DNA of 5,095 nt from an uncultured Eubacteriales bacterium. GTDB taxonomy: Bacteria > Bacillota > Clostridia > Peptostreptococcales > Anaerovoracaceae. Positions within the stretch are counted from its first letter, which is position 1, and every line of letters begins with the position of its first letter. Positions 1 to 5,095 of the stretch are shown here, one piece after another. The DNA lies in the NCBI GenBank assembly GCA_902797195.1, contig CADBRY010000070.1, positions 1-5,095 on the forward strand. Direction: 5' to 3'. The position numbers were made by a program, and so were the translations under genes. The notes below the pieces were generated by a model, which saw nothing but the letters and a program-made list of their open reading frames with translations, had not been told where the DNA came from and did not search any database.

Positions 1-1
1 A

Positions 2-97
2 CTGGAAAAGGAAATGAAGCAGGCTGCGGCGGATCTGCAGTTCGAGCGGGCAGCCCAGCTGAGAGATATAATATTCGAATACAGAGCAAGGATGTAA
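2..97 (+). CDS. uvrB: UvrABC excinuclease subunit B, C-terminal end (partial)
   Basis: Only the last 31 codons and the TAA stop are in the window; the gene starts upstream. The translation begins LEKEMKQAAADLQFERAAQL and ends in RDIIFEYRARM. This is the UVR motif that closes UvrB: a short helical hairpin with the conserved pattern LEKEM-x-A-A-x-x-L-x-F-E-x-A-A-x-L-R-D. In UvrB this motif contacts the matching region of UvrC and helps trigger the incision 3' of the lesion. The helicase-like core is not visible. UvrC and some regulators such as McsA also carry a UVR motif, but the position at the very C-terminus and directly before uvrA makes UvrB by far the best reading. The Shine-Dalgarno site of uvrA begins at the stop codon, which suggests co-transcription and perhaps translational coupling. 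Confidence 0.93.
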   Translation: MEKEMKQAAADLQFERAAQLRDIIFEYRARM

Positions 98-111
98 AGG
101 AAGAATAAACA

Positions 112-2934
112 ATGGCGAAAGACATAGTTGTAAAAGGAGCTAAGGAAAATAATCTGAAGGGTCTGGATGTGACCATACCAAGGGATAAACTCGTAGTGCT
201 TACAGGACTGTCGGGATCCGGCAAGTCTTCACTTGCCTTTGATACCATATACGCGGAAGGCCAGAGAAAATACATGGAGAGCCTTTCTTCCTACGCCCGT
301 CAGTTTCTGGGGCAGATGGAAAAACCGAACGTGGAATCCATAGACGGACTTTCACCGGCCATATCCATAGATCAGAAGACCACCAACAAGAATCCCAGAT
401 CCACAGTGGGAACGGTGACGGAGATATACGATTATCTGAGACTGATGTATGCACGCATAGGCATACCTCACTGCCCTATATGCGGCAGAGAAATCACCAG
501 CCAGTCTGTGGATCAGATCGTTGAGATCCTTCTTGAGGAGGAAGAGGGAACAAGGCTCACCATACTGGCGCCCCTGGTGCGCCAGAGAAAGGGTCAGCAC
601 GAAAAGATCATCGACAGGATAATAAGGGACGGCTTTACCCGCGCCAGGATCGATGGGGAAATAGTGCGGCTGGAAGAGGAAGAAGTCAAGCTTGAAAAAA
701 CCTTCAAGCACACCATCGAGATCGTTGTGGACAGGATCAAAGTGAAGGATGGAGTCAGGAGCAGGCTGAGCGAAGCCTGCGAGCTGGCCATAGCCCAGGC
801 CGAGGGACTGGTCACCGTCATTGCAGGGGACGAGGAAAAGACCTTCAGCACCAGTCTCGCATGTCCCGAGCACGGAGTGAGCATCGAAGAGCTGGAGCCG
901 AGAATGTTCTCCTTCAACAACCCCATGGGAGCCTGTCCCCAGTGCAACGGCCTTGGATACATCCAGAGAATAGACCCGGATCTTCTGATCCCGGATCAGG
1001 ATAAGAGCATAGTGGACAAGGCTCTGAAGAATGCCTTTGGAACAATGGAATTCACCAGTTACTACTGGCAGGTGATCAGGGCTCTCGCGGACATGTACAA
1101 TGCGGATCTGACCACTCCCTACAAGAAGCTCCCGAAGAAATTCAAGGAGATCCTCCTCTACGGCACGGGAGATAAAAAACTGAAATATGACTACACCAAC
1201 AGAGCCGGTTTCGTCCAGCACAGGGAACACAGTTTCGAAGGCCTGGCGGTCAACCTGGAGAGGCGCTACATGGAGACCGGCTCCGAGTGGATCAAGGAGA
1301 AGATCGAGGCATATATGAGCATATCCGAATGTCCTGAGTGTCACGGAAACAGGCTCAGACCGGAGCTTCTGGCCGTTACCGTGGGAGGCAAGAACATAAT
1401 GGAATTCTGCGACATGTCCGTTGTGGAAGCCATCGAGTTCATAGACGGGATCCAGCTCAGCGACACTCACAGAACCATCGCCCAGGAGATCCTCAAGGAG
1501 ATCCGCGGCCGTTTGAATTTCCTTGCGGGAGTGGGCCTTGATTACCTTACTCTTTCAAGGGCCTCCGCAACTCTGTCAGGTGGCGAGTCCCAGAGGATAA
1601 GACTGGCCACCCAGATAGGATCCGGCCTTGTGGGAGTGCTGTACATTCTCGACGAGCCCAGCATCGGCCTCCACCAAAAGGACAACCAGATGCTCCTTCA
1701 TGCTCTCCGCAGACTGACGGATCTTGGGAACACCCTTCTTGTTGTGGAGCACGATGAGGAGACCATGTACGCGGCGGATCAGATCATAGACATAGGCCCG
1801 GGGGCAGGGGTTACCGGGGGCGAGCTTGTGGTCCAGGGAAGCATCGATGAAGTCAAGGCCTGCGACAGATCCATAACCGGTCAGTTCCTTTCGGGAAAAC
1901 GCAGGATAGATGTTCCCGTCTCCCGGCGTAAAGGCAACGGAATGAACATTGAAGTCATGGGGGCAGCCGAGAACAATCTCCAGGGCATCAATGTGAAGTT
2001 CCCTCTTGGAAAGTTCGTGTGCGTCACGGGAGTTTCCGGATCAGGCAAGAGCAGTCTGGTGAACGAGATCCTGTACAAGGCGGTTTCCGCAAAGGTCTAC
2101 GGCAGCAAGGATAAGCCCGGCAAGCACAAGAAGATCAAAGGCATAGAAAACATAGACAAGATCATAGACATCAATCAGAGCCCCATCGGCAAAACTCCCA
2201 GGTCAAACCCGGCCACATATACGGGGGTGTTCACCCACATCAGGGATCTGTTCGCCCAGCTTCCCGAAGCCAAACTCAGAGGCTACGGCAAGGGCAGATT
2301 CAGTTTCAACGTGAAGGGCGGCAGGTGCGAGGCCTGTAACGGTGACGGAATAATCAAAATCGAAATGCACTTCCTTCCGGACGTATATGTCCCATGCGAT
2401 GTCTGCAAAGGCAAGAGATACAACAGAGAGACTCTTGAGGTCAAATACAAAGGCAAGAGTATCTTTGACGTTCTTGACATGAATGTAAGCGAAGCCCTGG
2501 AATTCTTCCGCAATCACCCGGCAATATCCAGACATCTTCAGACTCTTGAAGATGTGGGACTGGGATATATCAAGCTGGGCCAGCCCAGCACCCAGCTGTC
2601 CGGAGGAGAGGCCCAGAGAATCAAGCTGGCTACGGAACTTTCAAAAAAGAGCACCGGCAAGACCCTTTATATATTGGATGAGCCTACCACCGGACTGCAC
2701 TTTGCGGACGTTGAAAAGCTTCTGATAATGCTGGAAAAGCTGGTGGACGGAGGAAATTCCGTGGTTGTGATAGAGCACAATATGGATGTGATAAAGAGAG
2801 CCGATCATATTATCGATCTGGGACCTGACGGCGGCTCCAGGGGAGGAACCATAGTTGGGGAAGGGACCCCCGAAGATATTGCGAAGATCAAAAACTCATA
2901 TACTGGACAGTTTTTGGCTAAAATGTTAGAATAA
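112..2934 (+). CDS. uvrA: UvrABC excinuclease ATPase subunit A (damage recognition)
   Basis: Complete UvrA of 940 residues, the usual family length. As a cytoplasmic dimer it scans DNA for bulky lesions, loads UvrB and leaves on ATP turnover. It has two ABC-type ATPase modules. Module I has Walker A GLSGSGKS (residues 32-39, Lys38), signature LSGGESQR (488-495) and Walker B ILDEP (Asp514, Glu515). Module II has Walker A GVSGSGKS (640-647, Lys646), signature LSGGEAQR (829-836) and Walker B ILDEP (Asp856, Glu857). Three zinc modules can be traced: Cys121/Cys124 with Cys407/Cys410; Cys251-x2-His254 with Cys275/Cys278; and Cys739/Cys742 with Cys762/Cys765. The last is the zinc finger needed for damage discrimination. 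In the second module a His stands where many UvrAs have Cys. The ATG at 112 is chosen because AAAGGAAG lies 8 bases upstream and the protein starts [15 protein letters not shown], as in the family. It lies 14 bases after uvrB, the classic pairing. No SOS-box-like operator is visible in that gap, so any regulation lies upstream of uvrB. Confidence 0.98.
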   Translation: MAKDIVVKGAKENNLKGLDVTIPRDKLVVLTGLSGSGKSSLAFDTIYAEGQRKYMESLSSYARQFLGQMEKPNVESIDGLSPAISIDQKTTNKNPRSTVGTVTEIYDYLRLMYARIGIPHCPICGREITSQSVDQIVEILLEEEEGTRLTILAPLVRQRKGQHEKIIDRIIRDGFTRARIDGEIVRLEEEEVKLEKTFKHTIEIVVDRIKVKDGVRSRLSEACELAIAQAEGLVTVIAGDEEKTFSTSLACPEHGVSIEELEPRMFSFNNPMGACPQCNGLGYIQRIDPDLLIPDQDKSIVDKALKNAFGTMEFTSYYWQVIRALADMYNADLTTPYKKLPKKFKEILLYGTGDKKLKYDYTNRAGFVQHREHSFEGLAVNLERRYMETGSEWIKEKIEAYMSISECPECHGNRLRPELLAVTVGGKNIMEFCDMSVVEAIEFIDGIQLSDTHRTIAQEILKEIRGRLNFLAGVGLDYLTLSRASATLSGGESQRIRLATQIGSGLVGVLYILDEPSIGLHQKDNQMLLHALRRLTDLGNTLLVVEHDEETMYAADQIIDIGPGAGVTGGELVVQGSIDEVKACDRSITGQFLSGKRRIDVPVSRRKGNGMNIEVMGAAENNLQGINVKFPLGKFVCVTGVSGSGKSSLVNEILYKAVSAKVYGSKDKPGKHKKIKGIENIDKIIDINQSPIGKTPRSNPATYTGVFTHIRDLFAQLPEAKLRGYGKGRFSFNVKGGRCEACNGDGIIKIEMHFLPDVYVPCDVCKGKRYNRETLEVKYKGKSIFDVLDMNVSEALEFFRNHPAISRHLQTLEDVGLGYIKLGQPSTQLSGGEAQRIKLATELSKKSTGKTLYILDEPTTGLHFADVEKLLIMLEKLVDGGNSVVVIEHNMDVIKRADHIIDLGPDGGSRGGTIVGEGTPEDIAKIKNSYTGQFLAKMLE

Positions 2935-2953
2935 CGAAAATCCGCAGTTAATC

Positions 2954-2962
2954 GAAGAGGAA
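2954..2962 (+). promoter_or_regulatory. Probable ribosome binding site of pncB
   Basis: GAAGAGGAA is the best purine-rich match in the 42 bases between uvrA and pncB. It ends 14 bases before the ATG at 2977, longer than the usual 5-10, so initiation may be moderate. A shorter GGAA directly before the ATG is too close to serve. The next in-frame ATG (3001, residue 9) has no purine-rich site and would cut into the conserved N-terminus, so 2977 remains the best start. I see no promoter or terminator hairpin in this gap, which favours read-through from uvrA. Confidence 0.55.
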
Positions 2963-2976
2963 CAATTTAAACGGAA

Positions 2977-4404
2977 ATGTTTGATAAATTTAATCTGACA
3001 ATGTTGACAGACTACTATGAGATCACCATGGCCAACGGATACTTCGAAACGGGAATGGAAGATCAGATCGCATATTTCGATCTCTATTTCAGAAAGGTTC
3101 CGGACGGCGGCGGTTACGCCATTATGGCAGGACTGCAGCAGGTGATCGATTATCTGGAAAACATTGAGTACACCGAAAGAGATATAGAGTATTTAAGAAG
3201 TAAGGGATGCTTCAGCGAGGGATTTCTGGAGTATCTTAGAAACTTCAAATTTTCATGCGATGTCTGGGCGATTCCCGAAGGGACGCCGGTATTTCCCGAC
3301 GAGCCTCTGATCACAGTAAGGGGACCGGTGATGCAGGCTCAGTTCATCGAAACAATGATTCTTCTTCTGATAAATCATCAGAGTCTCATCGCCACGAAGG
3401 CAAGCCGTATCGTAAGGGCAGCCTCCGGTAGACCCGTTATGGAATTCGGCGCAAGAAGAGCTCACGGTGCCTTTGCGGCCACAAACGGAGCGAGAGCGTC
3501 ATATATCGCCGGCTGCGTCGGTACTGCCTGCGTGGCGGCGGACGAGGAATTCGGCATACCCGCAGTTGGGACCATGGCTCACAGCTGGGTCCAGATGTTC
3601 GACAGCGAATACGAGGCCTTCAAAAAATTCTGTGAGATCTATCCCAATAACGCCACCCTTCTGGTGGATACATACAATGTGCTCAGGTCGGGAATCCCCG
3701 CGGCGATCACCGTATTTAAAGAACTGGATCCTCCGGTCAAAGGCATCCGACTTGACAGCGGCGACATCACCTATCTGTCAAAGGAAGCCAGAAAAATGCT
3801 GGACGATGCAGGCCTTAAGGACTGCAAGATCATAGTGTCCAATTCTCTGGACGAGCACACCATACGAAATGCCGTATACGAAGGCGCCTGCATAGACGTG
3901 TTCGGAGTAGGCGAAAAAATGATAACGGCGAAATCCGATCCCGTATTCGGATGTGTGTATAAACTGGCGGCCCTCGAAAAAGACGGCAGGATGATCCCCA
4001 AGATCAAGACCAGCGAAAACACCGAAAAAATCAACAATCCCGGATTCAAAACCGTCTACAGGCTTTTCGACAAAAAAACCGACAAGATGCTGGCGGATGT
4101 GGTCATGCTTCGGGATGAAGAGGCGCCCTCAGGGGAAGCCTACGAGATCTTCGATCCAAAGGCAATATGGAAGCGCAAGGAGATCACCGACTACTACGCA
4201 AAGGAACTGATGGTGCCCATATTCAAAGAAGGAAAATGTATCTACGATCGTCCCCGGCTTGATCAGATCAGAGAATTCTGCATCAAGCAGCAGGACACTC
4301 TTTGGGACGAATTGAAGAGATTTGAAAATCCCCAAACCTATTACGTGGACATGTCCCGGAAGCTGTGGGATCTTAAGAACCTAATGATAGAGAGAGCCCG
4401 ATAA
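2977..4404 (+). CDS. pncB: Nicotinate phosphoribosyltransferase
   Basis: Complete protein of 475 residues, near the usual length of the Gram-positive-type family. It joins nicotinate to PRPP with ATP hydrolysis to give nicotinate mononucleotide and pyrophosphate, the entry step of Preiss-Handler NAD salvage in the cytoplasm. The N-terminus LTMLTDYYEITMANGYF (residues 7-23) is the family hallmark. FGARRAH (157-163) is the conserved substrate-binding segment. GTMAHSW contains His202, the residue that is phosphorylated by ATP in this family. VDTYN (Asp231, Thr232, Tyr233), IRLDSGD (Arg258, Asp260, Asp263), SNSLDE (288-293) and FGVGEK (309-314) follow in family order and line the phosphoribosyl and phosphate site. 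The C-terminus carries YYVDMSRKLWDLKN, also typical. No signal peptide or membrane segment is seen. It follows uvrA by 42 bases on the same strand and is probably co-transcribed. Quinolinate and nicotinamide phosphoribosyltransferases share the fold but lack this start and this set of motifs. Confidence 0.97.
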   Translation: MFDKFNLTMLTDYYEITMANGYFETGMEDQIAYFDLYFRKVPDGGGYAIMAGLQQVIDYLENIEYTERDIEYLRSKGCFSEGFLEYLRNFKFSCDVWAIPEGTPVFPDEPLITVRGPVMQAQFIETMILLLINHQSLIATKASRIVRAASGRPVMEFGARRAHGAFAATNGARASYIAGCVGTACVAADEEFGIPAVGTMAHSWVQMFDSEYEAFKKFCEIYPNNATLLVDTYNVLRSGIPAAITVFKELDPPVKGIRLDSGDITYLSKEARKMLDDAGLKDCKIIVSNSLDEHTIRNAVYEGACIDVFGVGEKMITAKSDPVFGCVYKLAALEKDGRMIPKIKTSENTEKINNPGFKTVYRLFDKKTDKMLADVVMLRDEEAPSGEAYEIFDPKAIWKRKEITDYYAKELMVPIFKEGKCIYDRPRLDQIREFCIKQQDTLWDELKRFENPQTYYVDMSRKLWDLKNLMIERAR

Positions 4405-4408
4405 TCAT

Positions 4409-4438
4409 CCTGACAGAGAGGGCCTGCAAAATGTCAGG
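4409..4438 (+). other. Small hairpin just after pncB
   Basis: CCTGACA (4409-4415) and TGTCAGG (4432-4438) are perfect complements separated by 16 bases, starting 4 bases after the pncB stop. No T-run follows, so it is not an intrinsic terminator by itself. GGCCT in its loop (4421-4425) could instead pair with AGGCC at 4453-4457, so two folds compete. It may protect the 3' end of the transcript, or be chance; a 7-bp stem is weak evidence. Confidence 0.4.
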
Positions 4439-4512
4439 GCAATAACTTGTCAAGGCCGCAGAACAGGTTCTTGTATAGGGAAAACAGAAACCAAATTAAA
4501 AAAACTCTTTCT

Positions 4513-4554
4513 GGCGCCGCATCAGACAACTTCTGAAGCGGCGCCTATTCTTTT
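4513..4554 (+). terminator. Probable intrinsic terminator of the uvrBA-pncB transcript
   Basis: GGCGCCGC (4513-4520) pairs perfectly with GCGGCGCC (4538-4545). An inner stem TCAGA (4522-4526) with TCTGA (4532-4536) closes a five-base loop, CAACT, with one A-A mismatch between the stems: 13 pairs in all. TATTCTTTT (4546-4554) follows, an imperfect T-run. It is the strongest terminator-like structure after pncB, 108 bases beyond its stop. On the other strand a run of seven T (complement of 4498-4504) follows the stem, but only after eight bases, so two-way action is possible but less likely. Confidence 0.7.
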
Positions 4555-4612
4555 GCCCGTGTGCCGGCGCCTTGGCCGCCCGAACCTTAGCTTGCCCCGG
4601 CCGCCACCCGCT
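4555..4612. other. Very G+C-rich spacer with short inverted repeats
   Basis: Of these 58 bases 45 are G or C, far above the flanking genes and the A+T-rich stretch further right. It contains GGCGCC (itself a palindrome, also in the terminator stem just before) and a pair GGCCG (4574-4578) and CGGCC (4598-4602) that could form a small hairpin. It begins with a copy of CCCGTGTGCCGG (4556-4567), which recurs at 4979-4990. I see no start codon with a ribosome site and no family-like reading frame here. Its function is unknown. Confidence 0.4.
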
Positions 4613-4626
4613 GAGGATTTTATTTC

Positions 4627-4708
4627 AATGGCATTATACACAGTGTGCCGGCCTGCCCCGAGCCTTTAAGAGGGGCTCGGCAGGCCCGGCAAATGTGCAT
4701 AAGCCATT
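4627..4708. repeat. 82-base long imperfect hairpin, possible dispersed repeat or small transposable-element remnant
   Basis: Almost the whole segment folds back on itself. From the outside in: AATGGC (4627-4632) with GCCATT (4703-4708); TTAT (4634-4637) with ATAA (4699-4702); CACA (4639-4642) with TGTG (4694-4697); GCCGG (4647-4651) with CCGGC (4686-4690); CCTG (4652-4655) with CAGG (4681-4684); CCGAGCC (4658-4664) with GGCTCGG (4674-4680). The loop is 9 bases. Small bulges and mismatches separate the blocks. No T-run follows on either strand, so it is not a standard terminator, although its G+C-rich core would stall a polymerase. The A+T-richer ends and G+C-rich core resemble a REP-like or MITE-like palindromic repeat; no target-site duplication is evident. 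No protein of credible length is encoded. Confidence 0.7.
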
Positions 4709-4771
4709 CTTTAACTTAGCTTCATGATGATTAGCAGGGTCTAACTGTTACTAAGCGTCCATTTCAGACTG

Positions 4772-4788
4772 TATTTACACAGTAAATA
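4772..4788. repeat. Short palindrome TATTTAC-aca-GTAAATA
   Basis: Seven-base arms pair perfectly around a three-base centre. The part ATTTACACAGT (4773-4783) is the exact reverse complement of ACTGTGTAAAT at 4890-4900, so the site is also one half of a wider inverted repeat. It could be a protein-binding site or the end of a decayed mobile element; the sequence alone cannot decide. Confidence 0.5.
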
Positions 4789-4806
4789 TGGAAGTTTTTC
4801 CTCCAC

Positions 4807-4820
4807 ATCATATGATTTTT
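4807..4820. repeat. Palindromic 13-mer, first copy
   Basis: ATCATATGATTTT (4807-4819) recurs exactly at 4899-4911, 92 bases further on. Its first ten bases, ATCATATGAT, are a perfect palindrome, so each copy could bind a dimeric protein. It lies in an A+T-rich stretch without a supported gene. Confidence 0.5.
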
Positions 4821-4889
4821 CATATTTGAGCTCGATTTTGCTCCAATAATTCCAACATAATGTCATTTTTGGTAAAATATAGCAATAAA

Positions 4890-4913
4890 ACTGTGTAAAT
4901 CATATGATTTTAC
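4890..4913. repeat. Inverted-repeat partner overlapping second palindromic 13-mer
   Basis: ACTGTGTAAAT (4890-4900) is the reverse complement of 4773-4783. It runs into ATCATATGATTTT (4899-4911), the second copy of the 13-mer at 4807. Together GTAAATCATATGATTTTAC (4895-4913) is a near-perfect 19-base palindrome with one base slipped. It could be an operator or a transposon end; no adjacent gene shows what it would control. Confidence 0.5.
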
Positions 4914-4978
4914 AACCTTTAGTATCAGTTCAATAAAACTAACTGCGCTGATCTTGGTCGATCTTGCTGCCATTTGAT

Positions 4979-5001
4979 CCCGTGTGCCGGTCTGAGCCTT
5001 T
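4979..5001. repeat. Second copy of G+C-rich repeat motif (CCCGTGTGCCGG ... GAGCCTTT)
   Basis: CCCGTGTGCCGG at 4979-4990 is identical to 4556-4567. The core GTGTGCCGG also begins the G+C-rich arm of the long hairpin (4643-4651). Both here and in the hairpin it is followed by GAGCCTTT (4994-5001 and 4660-4667), after 3 and 8 bases respectively. The shared order suggests a shortened copy of the same repeat, here without its right arm. Confidence 0.55.
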
Positions 5002-5013
5002 CATTGACGATCT

Positions 5014-5085
5014 GTCTGTAAACGGCCGTGATGCCATGTCTGTAAACGGCCGTGATGCCATGTGTGTAAACACCTGTGACAGAGC
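5014..5085. repeat. 24-base tandem repeat, two perfect copies plus a diverged third
   Basis: Copies at 5014-5037 and 5038-5061 are identical. Each starts GTCTGTAAACGGCC and ends GTGATGCCAT. The third (5062-5085) keeps GT-x-TGTAAAC and TGTGA, then drifts. Each perfect copy contains the palindrome ACGGCCGT. The unit is a multiple of three, and reading frames on both strands stay open through it. On the minus strand these read as repeats of HGITAVYR or MASRPFTD. There are no spacers between copies, so it is not a CRISPR array. It ends ten bases before the window edge and may belong to a larger element or to the end of a gene lying beyond. Confidence 0.85.
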
Positions 5086-5095
5086 TGTTAATTTG

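Noticed and set aside
352..1470. Long open frame of 372 codons on the minus strand inside uvrA
   Set aside because: It lies wholly opposite a clear UvrA coding region, shows no recognisable domain and has no ribosome site. It is a by-product of the codon pattern of uvrA.
2935..2976. Promoter for pncB in the uvrA-pncB gap
   Set aside because: No -35/-10 pair with acceptable spacing is visible in 42 bases; a promoter inside the end of uvrA cannot be excluded.
4741..4866. Minus-strand frame of 41 codons starting MTLCWNYWSKIELKYEK
   Set aside because: There is no purine-rich site before its ATG, no convincing promoter and no recognisable family. The length is within chance for an A+T-rich stretch, and it overlaps the palindromes.
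4897..4935. Minus-strand promoter with TTATTG and TAAAAT 18 bases apart
   Set aside because: The -35 match is poor and the region is A+T-rich, so such matches are expected by chance; no supported gene follows.
4950..4966. Short direct repeat GATCTTG twice, ten bases apart
   Set aside because: Seven bases repeated once is too little to claim a functional site.
5014..5085. CRISPR array
   Set aside because: The copies are directly adjacent with no unique spacers, and no cas gene is in the window.
4952..5095. Plus-strand frame open to the window edge with repeats of SVNGRDAM
   Set aside because: It has no ribosome site or good start. Its openness follows from the 24-base tandem repeat, and minus-strand frames are equally open.
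4405..5095. tRNA or other standard RNA gene in the long gap
   Set aside because: No T-loop GGTTCGA-type motif with a matching acceptor stem was found, and the long hairpin does not match a common RNA family that I can recognise.

Overview
The window is a piece of bacterial chromosome, most likely from an anaerobic Bacillota of class Clostridia. The reasons are purine-rich Shine-Dalgarno sites, free use of AGA/AGG and ATA codons, a UvrA of 940 residues whose start and zinc modules look clostridial, and a nicotinate phosphoribosyltransferase of the Gram-positive type. I cannot name a genus. The coding part is of medium G+C and uses TAA for all three stops.

Layout: positions 2-97 hold the last 31 codons of uvrB. 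After 14 bases comes a complete uvrA (112-2934), and 42 bases later a complete nicotinate phosphoribosyltransferase gene, pncB (2977-4404). All three are on the + strand. I see no terminator and no convincing promoter between them, so a uvrB-uvrA-pncB transcript is the simplest reading. UvrA and UvrB are the damage-recognition half of nucleotide excision repair. PncB makes nicotinate mononucleotide for NAD salvage. A functional link through the NAD-dependent ligase that seals repair patches is possible, but it is only an inference.

From 4405 to 5095 (about 690 bases) there is no gene I can support. The stretch is structured: a small hairpin just after pncB (4409-4438); a strong terminator-like hairpin (4513-4545); a block of about three-quarters G+C (4555-4612); an 82-base long imperfect hairpin (4627-4708); an A+T-rich stretch with several palindromes and an 11-base inverted repeat pair (4772-4913); a second copy of part of the long hairpin's left arm (4979-5001); and a 24-base tandem repeat with a palindromic core that runs close to the right edge (5014-5085).

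The coding genes are ordinary housekeeping genes. The only part that may be new is the repeat-rich right end. It looks like a mosaic of decayed or non-autonomous repeats, or the edge of a mobile element lying beyond the window. I found no clear evidence of a new defence or enzymatic system.
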